Positions 8,890 to 18,670 of a stretch of DNA of 64,000 nt are shown piece by piece. Position 1 is the stretch's first letter. Each line of letters opens with the position of its first letter. The DNA lies in contig CP054183.1 in assembly GCA_015709695.1 (NCBI GenBank), forward strand, positions 2,716,992-2,780,991, given 5' to 3'. The position numbers were made by a program, and so were the translations under genes. The DNA is from Gammaproteobacteria bacterium (lineage in GTDB: Bacteria > Pseudomonadota > Gammaproteobacteria > Steroidobacterales > GCA-2729495). The notes under the pieces are model-generated. The model saw nothing but the letters and a program-made list of their open reading frames with translations. It was not told the origin of the DNA and did not search any database.

Positions 8890-9767
8890 GCGTGGAAGCC
8901 GACAGCACCGAGGCGCGCAGCCTGTGGTCGGATGCCTGGGCGACGCTGCGCGGCAACCGCGCGGCGATCGCCGCGCTCTGGCTGCTGGTGGCGATGGCCG
9001 GGGTGGTGGTCGTCGCGCCGTTCTTCCTGCCCTACAGCTACGAGCAGACCGACTGGGACCACATCGCCATGGGTCCCTCGCTGGCGAGCGGGCACCTGTT
9101 CGGCACCGATTCGCTGGGCCGCGACCTGCTGGTGCGCACCCTGTGGGGCGGACGCATTTCGCTGCTGGTGGCGCTGGTCTCCACCGCGGTGAGCCTGGCC
9201 ATCGGCGTGCTCTACGGCGCCGTGGCCGGCTACGTCGGCGGCCGCCTCGACCAGCTGATGATGCGGGTGGTGGATGTCCTCTACGCGCTGCCCTTCATGT
9301 TCCTGGTGATCCTGCTGATGGTGCTGTTCGGCCGCAACATCGTGCTGATCTTCGTCGCCATCGGCGCCATCAACTGGCTCGACATGGCGCGCATCGTCCG
9401 CGGGCAGACGCTGTCGCTGCGCAACCGCGAGTTCGTCGAGGCGGCGCGCGCCGGCGGCGTGCCCACCGGGCGCATCATCCGCCGCCACATCGTGCCTAAC
9501 CTGCTGGGCGTGGTGGTGGTCTATGTCACGCTCACCATCCCGCACGTCATCCTCGTGGAATCCGTGCTGAGCTTCCTGGGGCTCGGCGTGCAGGAGCCGA
9601 TGACGTCCTGGGGCGCCCTGGTCAACGAGGGCGCGCAGGAACTGGAGACGGCCTGGTGGATGATCGTCTTCCCCTCGCTGTTCCTCGCGCTGACGCTGTT
9701 CTGCTTCAACTTCCTCGGCGACGGGCTGCGCGATGCGCTGGATCCGCGCGACCGGAGCCGCTCTTGA
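8886..9767 (+). CDS. Oligopeptide ABC transporter permease (OppC/DppC type)
   Basis: A 293-residue second permease of the importer. It has the N-terminal OppC pattern (a long cytoplasmic lead, then AALWLLVAMAGVVVVAPFF), the conserved HLFGTDSLGRDLLVRTLWGGR periplasmic block, and the coupling loop EFVEAARAGGVPTGRIIRRHIVPN. The carboxyl end, DGLRDALDPRDR, is the typical family ending. It is coupled on both sides: its ATG overlaps the OppB stop, and its stop overlaps the probable TTG start of the ATPase. Confidence 0.94.
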   Translation: MSVEADSTEARSLWSDAWATLRGNRAAIAALWLLVAMAGVVVVAPFFLPYSYEQTDWDHIAMGPSLASGHLFGTDSLGRDLLVRTLWGGRISLLVALVSTAVSLAIGVLYGAVAGYVGGRLDQLMMRVVDVLYALPFMFLVILLMVLFGRNIVLIFVAIGAINWLDMARIVRGQTLSLRNREFVEAARAGGVPTGRIIRRHIVPNLLGVVVVYVTLTIPHVILVESVLSFLGLGVQEPMTSWGALVNEGAQELETAWWMIVFPSLFLALTLFCFNFLGDGLRDALDPRDRSRS

Positions 9768-11596
9768 GCGCCCCGCTGCTCGACGTCGCCGGCCTCGGGG
9801 TGCGCTTCGACACGCACGCCGGCCCGGTGCAGGCGGTGCGCTCGCTCGACTTCACGGTGGCCGCCGGCGAGGTGCTGGGCGTCGTCGGCGAATCCGGCTC
9901 CGGCAAGAGCCAGGCGATGCTGGCGCTGCTCGGCCTGCTGGCGGCGAACGGCCGGGCCAGCGGGCGGGCGCTGTTCGAGGGCCAGGACCTGCTGGCGCTC
10001 GACGAGGCGGGGCTCAACCGGGTACGCGGCTCGCGCATCGCCATGATCTTCCAGGACCCGATGACCTCGCTGAATCCCTACCTGTCCATCGGCGCACAGA
10101 TGGCGCTGGTGCTGCACGCACACCGGGGCCTGCGCGGCCGCGATGCCGCGCGGGAATGCGCCGGCATGCTCGAGTCGGTCGGCATCCAGGACGCCGGCCG
10201 GCGTCTGCGCCAGCACCCGCACGAACTCTCCGGCGGCATGCGCCAGCGGGTGATGATCGCCACCGCGCTGCTCTGCCGTCCGGCGCTGCTGATCGCCGAT
10301 GAGCCGACCACCGCGCTCGATGTCACCGTGCAGGCGCAGATCCTGGATCTCATGCGGGAGCTGCGCGGGCGCTTCGGCACCGCCATCATCCTCATCACCC
10401 ACGACCTCGCGGTGGTGGCCGGGCTCGCGGACCGCCTGCTGGTGATGCAGCAGGGCGAGTGCCGCGAGGCGGGCAGCCCCGAGGAGATCTTCTACGCCCC
10501 TCGGGAGCGCTACACGCGCGCCCTGCTGGCGGCGGTGCCACGGCTGGATCGTGCCGGCCCGCCGCCCGCGCCGTCGCGTCATCCCGGGGCCGCGCCGCTG
10601 CTGCAGGCCCGCGGGCTGCGGGTCGGGTATCCGGTAGCGGCAGGTCGGTTCTGGGGCGGGCGCCGCTTCCTGCAGGCGGTCGGCGAGGTGAGCTTCGAGC
10701 TCGCGCCGGGCGAGGTGCTCGGTGTGGTCGGGGAGTCAGGCTGTGGCAAGTCCACGCTGGGGCGGGCGGTGCTGCAGCTGGTGCCGGTCAGCGCCGGCAG
10801 CGTGAGTTTCCTCGGTCGGGACCTCGGCAGCCTGGCGCGGGCCGAACTCGATGCGATGCGCCGGGACCTGCAGGTGGTGTTCCAGGATCCGCTCGCCTCG
10901 CTGGATCCGCGCATGACGGTGCGCGACATCGTCGCCGAGCCGCTGGAGACCTTCGAGCCCGGCCTCGATGCGGCGCAATGCACCAACCAGGTCGCCGAGA
11001 TGCTGAGCCGGGTCGGCCTCGATCCCTCGCACATGAACCGCTACCCGCACCAGTTCTCCGGCGGCCAGTGCCAGCGGGTGGCCATCGCCCGGGCGCTGAT
11101 CACCCGGCCGAGGCTGATCGTCTGCGACGAGGCGGTGAGCGCCCTGGACGTCTCGGTGCGCGCGCAGATCCTGCGCCTGCTGCTGGAGCTGCGCCGGCTG
11201 CTGGACCTGTCGCTGATCTTCATCGGCCACGACCTGGCGGTGATCCGCCAGGTGAGCCAGCGGGTGATGGTCATGTACCTCGGCCGGGTCATGGAGACGG
11301 GCCCGGCCGGGGAGCTTTTCGATCGCCCGCGTCACCCGTACACGCGGGCCCTGCTGGCCGCCGCGCCGCTGCCGGATCCGCGGCTGGAGCGTTCGCGGCA
11401 GCGGGCCGGCCTCAGCGGCGAGGTGCCCTCACCGCTGTCGCCGCCGAGCGGCTGCGTGTTCCGTACGCGCTGCCCCCATGCGGTGGAAACCTGTGCCGCG
11501 CAGGCGCCGGCCCTGCTGCGCCACGGGGCCGCCGAGGTGGCCTGCCATCGTGTCGAGGACATTCAGGAAATAATCGCCAAATCAGTCAGTTGCTAA
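9764..11596 (+). CDS. Peptide ABC transporter ATPase with two ABC domains (OppD-OppF fusion, YejF-like)
   Basis: About 610 residues containing two complete nucleotide-binding domains in one chain. In the first, Walker A is GESGSGKSQAML, the signature is LSGGMRQRVMIA and Walker B is LLIADEPTTALDV. In the second, Walker A is GESGCGKSTLG, the signature is FSGGQCQRVAIA and Walker B is LIVCDEAVSALDV. Each half ends with the oligopeptide-transporter C-terminal extension; the second has a cysteine pattern (GCVFRTRCPHAVETC) known in OppF/DppF proteins. E. coli YejF has the same fused layout. The start is taken as TTG at 9764 (MSAPLLDVAGL), giving a TTGA overlap with the OppC stop; upstream ATG choices would add unrelated residues. 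Second Walker B reads DEAVSAL rather than DEPTSAL, which is common in this family. Confidence 0.93.
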   Translation: MSAPLLDVAGLGVRFDTHAGPVQAVRSLDFTVAAGEVLGVVGESGSGKSQAMLALLGLLAANGRASGRALFEGQDLLALDEAGLNRVRGSRIAMIFQDPMTSLNPYLSIGAQMALVLHAHRGLRGRDAARECAGMLESVGIQDAGRRLRQHPHELSGGMRQRVMIATALLCRPALLIADEPTTALDVTVQAQILDLMRELRGRFGTAIILITHDLAVVAGLADRLLVMQQGECREAGSPEEIFYAPRERYTRALLAAVPRLDRAGPPPAPSRHPGAAPLLQARGLRVGYPVAAGRFWGGRRFLQAVGEVSFELAPGEVLGVVGESGCGKSTLGRAVLQLVPVSAGSVSFLGRDLGSLARAELDAMRRDLQVVFQDPLASLDPRMTVRDIVAEPLETFEPGLDAAQCTNQVAEMLSRVGLDPSHMNRYPHQFSGGQCQRVAIARALITRPRLIVCDEAVSALDVSVRAQILRLLLELRRLLDLSLIFIGHDLAVIRQVSQRVMVMYLGRVMETGPAGELFDRPRHPYTRALLAAAPLPDPRLERSRQRAGLSGEVPSPLSPPSGCVFRTRCPHAVETCAAQAPALLRHGAAEVACHRVEDIQEIIAKSVSC

Positions 11597-11619
11597 TGCC
11601 ACTCAATTGACAGTGCCAA

Positions 11620-12360
11620 TTACGGGCTGACGATGTCGAAGCTGGCGTTCACCGTCGCGTCGAAGGTCAGGCTGCCCGGGGTATAGGTCGCCGCGCCGCC
11701 GGCATCGGCGGCCTCGGCCATGGTCGCCTTCATCATGGCCATCGGCATCGGCGGGCGGGGTGGCTCGGCACCGCCGGCGGTGAGTTCACGCAGGCTGCCC
11801 AGCTTCACGCCCAGGGTGTCGGCGATGGCCCGCGCATTGGCCTCGGCGTCGCGGGCAGCGGCAGCGAGGGCCTGCCGGTTCAGCTCGCGCCGCTTCGTGC
11901 TGTCGAGCACCGGCGGCGCGACGTGATTGACGCCCGCATCCACCGCGCCCTCCACCAGGGCACCCAGCTTGTCGAGATCGTTCACCTCGACCTCGAACTC
12001 GCGCTGCACCGAGTAGCCCACCAGCACCTGCCGCGAGGTCGGCTGGTCCCAGCGGTACTCCGGATTCACCATGGCACTGGTGGTGCGCACCTTGGCCTCG
12101 GGGATGCCGAGCTTCTTCGTGAGCGCGAGGAAGCGCTGGACCACCACCACCGCCTCGGCGCGCGCCTTCTCCATCGAGGGGTTGGTCTTCTGCACGGTGA
12201 GCCGGACCTGCGCCTTGTCGGGCGTGCCGGTGACCGAGCCGCTGCCCGGCACGGAAATGGTCCGCGGCAGTTGCATCGGCGTGCCGCCGGGCTGCGCCAG
12301 CACGGGCGTGGCGCCCGCCAGGACCGAGAGAAAGAGGAGGGTGGCAATGCTGCGGGGCAT
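11620..12360 (-). CDS. SIMPL (DUF541) domain periplasmic protein
   Basis: A 246-residue exported protein with a cleavable signal peptide (MPRSIATLLFLSVLAGATPVLAQ) followed by a SIMPL/DUF541 domain. Recognisable parts are ISVPGSGSVTGTPDKAQVRLTV near the mature N-terminus and a C-terminal block ending VNASFDIVSP. Family members include E. coli YggE, implicated in lowering oxidative damage, and oligomeric ring-forming proteins; the biochemical role is unsettled. The start used here has an AGAGAGA ribosome site 6-12 bases upstream. The gene converges with the peptide transporter (23 bases apart, no clear terminator) and diverges from the cytochrome gene. Confidence 0.87.
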   Translation of the reverse strand: MPRSIATLLFLSVLAGATPVLAQPGGTPMQLPRTISVPGSGSVTGTPDKAQVRLTVQKTNPSMEKARAEAVVVVQRFLALTKKLGIPEAKVRTTSAMVNPEYRWDQPTSRQVLVGYSVQREFEVEVNDLDKLGALVEGAVDAGVNHVAPPVLDSTKRRELNRQALAAAARDAEANARAIADTLGVKLGSLRELTAGGAEPPRPPMPMAMMKATMAEAADAGGAATYTPGSLTFDATVNASFDIVSP

Positions 12361-12456
12361 GGCAATCTCTCTAGAATTCACGGGGAACTCACACTAACAT
12401 ACCGGCGCTGCGAGGCGGCCTACGGCCTGCCTGCTTCCCCACCCGAGGTCCTGTGC

Positions 12457-13074
12457 ATGAGTCGACGTCTCGTCCTGATCGCCGCCGTTTCCGCCTTCGT
12501 CGGGTTCTCCATGGGCGCCCAGGCTGCCGGGGATCCTGCCCGCGGTGCCGAGCTGGCCTCGACCTGCATGGGCTGCCACGGCATTCCCGGCTACCGCAAT
12601 GCCTACCCCTCCTACCGCGTTCCCAAGCTCGGTGGCCAGAAGCCCGATTACCTGGTGATCGCGCTGCAGGAATACAAGGCCAAGACCCGGCCGCATACGA
12701 CGATGCAGGCGCAGGCCGCCACGCTGTCCGACCAGGACATGCAGGACATCGCCGCCTTCCTCGGCAGCGAGGGCGATGCGAAGGCGGGCGCCGCCGCCAG
12801 CGGCTCCCCTGCCGCCACCCGCGGCAAGGAGAAGGCGACGGTGTGCGCCGCCTGCCACGGCGAGACCGGCATCAGCGCCTCGCCCACCTGGCCGAACCTC
12901 GCCGGGCAGCACGAGGACTATCTGGTGCAGGCCATCACCAAGTACCGCGAGAAGGCGCGCCAGGACCCCATCATGCAGGGCCAGGTCGGCACTCTGAAGG
13001 ATGCCGACGTCAAGGACCTCGCCGCCTACTTCGCGGCGCAGTCCGGCCTGTTCACGGTCCACTACGACAAGTAG
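12457..13074 (+). CDS. Dihaem class I cytochrome c (c4-like), periplasmic
   Basis: A 205-residue secreted cytochrome. A signal peptide ending GAQAA is followed by two covalent haem sites: CMGCH (residues 37-41) and CAACH in the second half. Each domain has a downstream Met ligand candidate (TMQAQAATL and IMQGQVGTL) and the LAGQHEDYLVQAI / LGGQKPDYLVIAL repeats that mark the two-domain c4/c553 family. These carry electrons in the periplasm, commonly to terminal oxidases. The gene stands between the divergent SIMPL gene and the AcuI-like reductase, with no oxidase subunit nearby. Two strong GC-rich hairpins follow it. Confidence 0.92.
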   Translation: MSRRLVLIAAVSAFVGFSMGAQAAGDPARGAELASTCMGCHGIPGYRNAYPSYRVPKLGGQKPDYLVIALQEYKAKTRPHTTMQAQAATLSDQDMQDIAAFLGSEGDAKAGAAASGSPAATRGKEKATVCAACHGETGISASPTWPNLAGQHEDYLVQAITKYREKARQDPIMQGQVGTLKDADVKDLAAYFAAQSGLFTVHYDK

Positions 13075-13083
13075 GCGGGTGCG

Positions 13084-13139
13084 GCGGCCCCAGGGGCCGC
13101 GCCGGCCGATCACGGATTCCGGGGCGCTCGCGCCCCGGA
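13084..13139. other. Two tandem GC hairpins after the cytochrome gene
   Basis: GCGGCCCC/GGGGCCGC (13084-13100, one-base loop) and TCCGGGGCG/CGCCCCGGA (13118-13139, CTCG loop) lie between the cytochrome stop and the acuI start. Neither is followed by a T tract, so they are not typical intrinsic terminators; they could shield the mRNA end or cause Rho-assisted termination. Confidence 0.5.
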
Positions 13140-13159
13140 GTCGTCTCCGGGAGAGCGCA

Positions 13160-14149
13160 ATGAAGGACTTCCGGGCACTGCGGGTTCACCTCGAGGGCGA
13201 GCGCATCGTCGCGCGCCTCGAGCGTCTGCGCCTCGATGACCTGTCCGCGGGCGAGGTCGTCATCCGCACCGCCTGGTCCAGCATCAACTACAAGGACGCC
13301 CTGGCCGCCACCGGCAAGGGCCGCATCCTGCGCCGCTACCCGCTGGTGGCCGGTGTCGACCTCGCCGGCACCGTGGAAAGCTCCTCCGACCCGCGCTTCC
13401 GGCCCGGCGATGCCGTGGTCTCCTGCGGCTGCGGCCTCAGCGAGATCCACGACGGCGGCTTCAGCGAGATCGCGCGGCTGCCCGGCGATGTCCTCACCCC
13501 CCTGCCGCCCGGGCTCGACCTGCGCGAGGCGATGGCCATCGGCACCGCCGGCTTCACCGCCGCCTACGCCCTGCACCGCATGGAGCAGAACGGCCAGCAC
13601 CCGGGGCTCGGACCCCTCGCCGTGACCGGCGCCACCGGCGGTGTCGGCAGCGTCGCCATCGACATCTTCAGCCGCCGCGGCTATCGCGTCACCGCGCTGA
13701 CCCACAAGCCCGGGGCCGAGGATTACCTGCGCAGCCTGGGCGCCAGCGACGTGCAGGCCCTGGAGGGCAAGGTCCTCGGCACGCGACCGCTCGAGAAGGC
13801 GGTGTGGGGCGGCGCGGTGGACAACCTCGGCGGCAGCGTGCTCGCCTGGCTGACACGCAGCGTCGTCCCGCTCGGCAACATCGCCAGCATCGGCCTGGCG
13901 GCGGGCCCGGAACTGCAGACCACGGTGATGCCCTTCATCCTGCGTGGCGTCAGCCTGCTCGGCATCAGCTCCGCCGATGCGCCCCGCGAGCTGCGCAGCG
14001 TCGTCTGGCAGCGCCTCGGCGCCGACCTCAAGCCCGCGCAGCTCGGGCGCATCGCCAGCCGCGAGGTGGGGATCGAGGAACTGCCGGCCTGCTTCGACGC
14101 CTACATCGAAGGACGCATCACCGGCCGCACCCTCGTGCGCCTCGGCTGA
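13160..14149 (+). CDS. acuI: Acrylyl-CoA reductase / quinone oxidoreductase family (AcuI/YhdH)
   Basis: A 329-residue zinc-independent medium-chain dehydrogenase, close to the 324 residues of E. coli AcuI, which reduces toxic acryloyl-CoA to propionyl-CoA with NADPH. Family signatures are SSINYKDALAATGKGRILRRYPLVAGVDLAGTV (spread over residues ~39-72), the nucleotide-binding loop VTGATGGVGSVAID, AVWGGAVDNLGG, and GISSADAPRELR near the C-terminus. A GGGAGAG ribosome site precedes the ATG. It is apparently the last gene of the block inserted between mnmG and rsmG. The exact substrate is an inference from family membership. Confidence 0.88.
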   Translation: MKDFRALRVHLEGERIVARLERLRLDDLSAGEVVIRTAWSSINYKDALAATGKGRILRRYPLVAGVDLAGTVESSSDPRFRPGDAVVSCGCGLSEIHDGGFSEIARLPGDVLTPLPPGLDLREAMAIGTAGFTAAYALHRMEQNGQHPGLGPLAVTGATGGVGSVAIDIFSRRGYRVTALTHKPGAEDYLRSLGASDVQALEGKVLGTRPLEKAVWGGAVDNLGGSVLAWLTRSVVPLGNIASIGLAAGPELQTTVMPFILRGVSLLGISSADAPRELRSVVWQRLGADLKPAQLGRIASREVGIEELPACFDAYIEGRITGRTLVRLG

Positions 14150-14202
14150 GGGCCGGCTGCCGCTTCGGTCCCTGACCACCCGGCCGGGTGGACCATTTTG
14201 GC

Positions 14203-14208
14203 TATACT
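14203..14208 (+). promoter_or_regulatory. Possible -10 element for rsmG-parAB
   Basis: TATACT (5 of 6 matches to TATAAT) sits 40 bases before the rsmG start in a locally AT-richer patch (ATTTTGGCTATACTC). The -35 region is poor. It suggests that rsmG-parA-parB have their own promoter, consistent with the unrelated genes upstream. Confidence 0.4.
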
Positions 14209-14247
14209 CTGCGCACACTTCGGCCGCCGGCCCCCGAGGCCACGCCC

Positions 14248-14868
14248 ATGGATGTCGAACAGCGCCTGACCGAGGGCCTGGCGCAGCTCGGCGTGCCGGC
14301 CGACAAGAGCCTGACGGGGGCGCTGATCCGCTACCTGGAGCTGATCCAGCAGTGGAACCGCGTCTATAACCTCACGCGCATCACCGGACTGGACGACATG
14401 GCCCTGCGGCACATCCTCGACTCCGTGACCGCCCGGCCGTACCTCCAGGGCAGGGCCATCCTCGATGCCGGCACCGGCGCAGGCCTGCCCGGCATCCCGC
14501 TCGCGCTGCTGGAGCCCGCGCGCCACTTCACGCTGGTGGATTCGGTGGGCAAGAAGATGCGCTTCCTGCACCAGGTGGTGAGCGAACTCGGCCTCGCCAA
14601 CGTCAGCCTGGCGCAGCGGCGGCTGGAGGATCACACCGACATCGGCCGCTTCGACACCGTGGTCTGTCGTGCCCTGGCGAGCCTCGCGGATTTCGTCGCC
14701 ACCTGCGGCCGGCTGGTCGCCCCCGGCGGGCGACTGGTGGCCATGAAGGGGCGCAAGCCGGTGGACGAACTGGCCGGCGTGCCGGCTCCCTGGCGCGCAA
14801 CGATCGTCGACCGTGTGCAGGTGCCGGGCCTCGACGCCGAGCGCCACATCATCGTGCTGGAGCGCTGA
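14248..14868 (+). CDS. rsmG: 16S rRNA (guanine-527-N7) methyltransferase RsmG (GidB)
   Basis: A 206-residue SAM-dependent methyltransferase (E. coli RsmG has 207) that methylates G527 in the 530 loop of 16S rRNA. The N-terminal helical region includes LELIQQWNRVYNLTRI, the SAM-binding motif is LDAGTGAGLPGIPLAL, and the conserved VVCRALASLADFV and KGRKP parts follow. The next gene, parA, starts 7 bases later, the usual gammaproteobacterial order. Its start was set at MDVEQRLTEG to match the family length. Confidence 0.97.
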   Translation: MDVEQRLTEGLAQLGVPADKSLTGALIRYLELIQQWNRVYNLTRITGLDDMALRHILDSVTARPYLQGRAILDAGTGAGLPGIPLALLEPARHFTLVDSVGKKMRFLHQVVSELGLANVSLAQRRLEDHTDIGRFDTVVCRALASLADFVATCGRLVAPGGRLVAMKGRKPVDELAGVPAPWRATIVDRVQVPGLDAERHIIVLER

Positions 14869-14875
14869 GGCTGCC

Positions 14876-15652
14876 GTGGGCCGCATCGTCGCGATCACCA
14901 ACCAGAAGGGCGGCGTGGGCAAGACCACCACGGCGGTGAACCTGGCGGCGGCGCTCGCCGGCGCGGAGAAGCGCGTGCTGCTGGTCGACCTCGATCCCCA
15001 GGGCAATGCCACCACCGGCTGCGGTGTCGACAAGGCGACGCTCGCCAGCACCAGCTGCGACGTGCTGCTCGGCGATTCCGCTGCCCAGGACAGCATCGTG
15101 CCGGTGCAGGACGGCCAGTTCGACCTGCTGCCGGCCAATGCCGACCTCACCGCCGCCGAGGTGCGCCTGCTGCAGGAAATCGGCCGCGAGCTGCGCCTGA
15201 AGAAGGCGCTGGAACCGGTGCGCGGCCTCTACGACCATGTGCTGATCGACTGCCCGCCGTCGATCAACATGCTCACGCTCAACGCCCTGACGGCGGCCGA
15301 CGGCGTGCTGATCCCCATCCAGTGCGAGTACTACGCGCTCGAGGGCCTGTCCTCGCTGCTGGAGACCATCAAGCAGGTGCGCAACACCGTGAACCCGCAG
15401 CTGCGCATCGAGGGCCTGCTGCGCACCATGTACGATCCGCGCAACCGCCTCGCCGCCGAAGTCTCCAACCAGCTGCTCAAGCACTTCAGGGACAAGGTCT
15501 ACGACGCCATCATCCCGCGCAACGTGCGCCTCGCCGAGGCGCCGAGCTTCGGCCTCTCCGCCATCCACCACGACAAGACCTCACGCGGCGCCCAGGCCTA
15601 CCTGCAGCTGGCCGAGGAAGTCATCCGCCGCGACACCGCCACCGAACCCTAG
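14876..15652 (+). CDS. parA: Chromosome partitioning ATPase ParA (Soj)
   Basis: A 258-residue ParA-type ATPase starting at GTG. The deviant Walker A, KGGVGKTT (residues 11-18), and the Walker A' / B regions VLLVDLDPQGNATTG and HVLIDCPPSINML are intact, as is the LRTMYDPRNRLA segment of chromosomal Soj proteins. It forms nucleoid-bound dimers and works with ParB-parS to segregate the chromosome origin. It is seven bases from rsmG; the gap to parB (296 bases) is unusually long and filled by a hairpin repeat. Confidence 0.97.
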   Translation: MGRIVAITNQKGGVGKTTTAVNLAAALAGAEKRVLLVDLDPQGNATTGCGVDKATLASTSCDVLLGDSAAQDSIVPVQDGQFDLLPANADLTAAEVRLLQEIGRELRLKKALEPVRGLYDHVLIDCPPSINMLTLNALTAADGVLIPIQCEYYALEGLSSLLETIKQVRNTVNPQLRIEGLLRTMYDPRNRLAAEVSNQLLKHFRDKVYDAIIPRNVRLAEAPSFGLSAIHHDKTSRGAQAYLQLAEEVIRRDTATEP

Positions 15653-15734
15653 CCGCCGGACGGGTCGAGCGCCCACCCCTGCGGCAGCCCGCTGCGCCGG
15701 ACTGCCAGCGCTCGCGGCGAGCAGCTGCGCCGCA

Positions 15735-15808
15735 CCGCCCGGAGGCGGGGGCCTCCGAACCAAGCGGGTATCGGGGAGCGACTTCGGAGGCCCCCGCCGC
15801 AAGGGCGG
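15735..15808 (+). repeat. Conserved-loop hairpin element, copy A (parA-parB gap)
   Basis: An outer stem CCGCCC/GGGCGG (15735-15740 with 15803-15808) encloses a perfect 16-bp inner stem GGCGGGGGCCTCCGAA (15744-15759) with its complement at 15783-15798. The asymmetric internal loop is GGA/GCAA. The 23-nt apical loop (15760-15782) contains GCGGGTATCGGGGAGCGAC. The same loop tops stems of different sequence at 21320-21397 and, inverted, at 24260-24318. The remainder of the 296-base parA-parB gap shows no gene and no recognisable parS site. Confidence 0.9.
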
Positions 15809-15948
15809 CCACGGCGCGCCAAAGCCCCCCAGCACATGCGAGGCCACGAGGCGCAAGGCCTGCTGCCGAAGGCGTGGTCGCCGCCCGCATGACCCGCCCG
15901 CACTCAAGCTAGAATGCCCCGCATCCGTCGGTCACCCCCCACACCACC

Positions 15949-16842
15949 ATGAGCGCCAGAAGAACAGGACTCGGACGCGGCCTCGACGCCCTGCTCGGTG
16001 ACGCCAGTCCGCCGGTACGGCCGGTGCAGACCGAGCCGCGGGAGGGCCTGCGGCAGATCCCCGTCGAGCTGCTGCAGCGGGGCGAGTACCAGCCGCGCCA
16101 GGACATGGACGCCGGTGCGCTCGAGGACCTCGCCCGTTCCATCAAGGCCCAGGGCCTGGTGCAGCCGATCGTCGTCCGCCCGCTGCCGGCGCCCAGCGCC
16201 GCGGGCGAGGTCCGCTACGAGATCATCGCCGGCGAACGCCGCTGGCGCGCCGCGCAGATGGCGGGCCTGGCGACCGTGCCGGCCGTGGTGCGGCAGATTC
16301 CGGATTCGGCCGTCATTGCCCAGGCGCTGATCGAGAACATCCAGCGGGAGGACCTCAACCCCCTCGAGGAAGCCCAGGCCGTGCAGCGGCTGATCGGCGA
16401 GTTCCAGCTCACCCACCAGGAGGCAGCCGACGCCATCGGCCGGTCCCGGGCGGCAGTCAGCAACCTGCTGCGGCTGCTGGAGCTGGGCGAGCAGGCCCGG
16501 ACCCTGTTGCGCTCCGCGGCGCTGGAGATGGGCCATGCCCGCGCGCTTCTTGGCCTGACGGACCCGCGCATGCAGGCCGAGGTGGCCAATCTGGTGGCGA
16601 AAAAGGGTCTCTCGGTGCGAGAGACCGAGGCGCTGGTGCGCCGGGTGCAGGCTGGCGGCGGTGCCGCGGGCGGCGGCCAGCCCCGGGCGGTGGACCCCGA
16701 TGTCCAGCGCCTGGAGCACGAGCTGACCGACCGCCTCGGTGCCCGGGTGCAGATCCAGCATGGCAGCAAGGGACGGGGCAAGCTGGTGGTCAGCTACAGC
16801 AGCCTCGACGAGCTCGACGGCATCATCGCGCACATCCAGTAG
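15949..16842 (+). CDS. parB: Chromosome partitioning protein ParB (Spo0J)
   Basis: A 297-residue parS-binding CTPase clamp. The N-terminal ParA-stimulating part is Arg/Gly rich (RRTGLGRGLDALLGD). The nuclease-like ParB/CTP domain shows GEYQPRQDM, GERRWRAAQMAGL and ENIQREDLNPLEEA, followed by the HTH (THQEAADAIGRSRAAVSNLLRL) and the C-terminal dimerisation domain ending IIAHIQ. It is in the canonical position after parA and before the ATP synthase operon. I did not see a parS-like site in the surrounding few kilobases. Confidence 0.97.
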   Translation: MSARRTGLGRGLDALLGDASPPVRPVQTEPREGLRQIPVELLQRGEYQPRQDMDAGALEDLARSIKAQGLVQPIVVRPLPAPSAAGEVRYEIIAGERRWRAAQMAGLATVPAVVRQIPDSAVIAQALIENIQREDLNPLEEAQAVQRLIGEFQLTHQEAADAIGRSRAAVSNLLRLLELGEQARTLLRSAALEMGHARALLGLTDPRMQAEVANLVAKKGLSVRETEALVRRVQAGGGAAGGGQPRAVDPDVQRLEHELTDRLGARVQIQHGSKGRGKLVVSYSSLDELDGIIAHIQ

Positions 16843-16873
16843 CGCCTGCGGCTCCGGCCGGCATGTTTCCGGC

Positions 16874-16902
16874 TTGAATCCTGCGGTGCCAATCCTTAGA
16901 AT
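16874..16902 (+). promoter_or_regulatory. Sigma-70-type promoter for the atp operon
   Basis: TTGAAT (16874-16879) and TAGAAT (16897-16902) are separated by exactly 17 bases, 32 bases after the parB stop. This is the best promoter match seen in the window. Transcription would start near 16909, about 105 bases before the atpI start, and would pass through the hairpin and T tract at 16937-16980. Confidence 0.6.
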
Positions 16903-16936
16903 TTTGCGGCTTTGCGGTGCCTGAGGCGCCGCGCGC

Positions 16937-16980
16937 GGCCACCGCACCGCCCGGAAGGGGCGCGAGGTGGCCTTTTTGTT
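16937..16980 (+). terminator. Hairpin with T tract: parB terminator or atp leader attenuator
   Basis: GGCCACC (16937-16943) pairs with GGTGGCC (16966-16972), with a smaller CGCCC/GGGCG pairing inside. The run TTTTTGTT (16973-16980) follows directly. This has the form of an intrinsic terminator. It lies downstream of the likely atp promoter, so either the promoter assignment is wrong or part of the atp transcripts stop here. Confidence 0.65.
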
Positions 16981-17014
16981 GCCCGCGCAGAGCGCGCTGG
17001 ATCGGGGCAACGGC

Positions 17015-18314
<1,300 letters not shown>

Positions 18315-18348
18315 ATCCCTAGTCCGCAACTTGCGCATTTCGAGGTAG

Positions 18349-18627
<279 letters not shown>

Positions 18628-18670
18628 TCGCGGTACAGGGTCACAGGCAGGCCAAGTCAGGAGCATAGCG

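Noticed and set aside
14200..17000. Search for a ParB-binding parS site near parAB
   Set aside because: No 16-base palindrome like TGTTTCACGTGAAACA was seen by eye. The TGTTTC at 16864-16869 is not followed by a matching half.
16967..17014. Longer atpI using the upstream GTG
   Set aside because: The GTG lies in the 3' arm of the terminator-like hairpin, and the extra 16 residues do not match AtpI N-termini.
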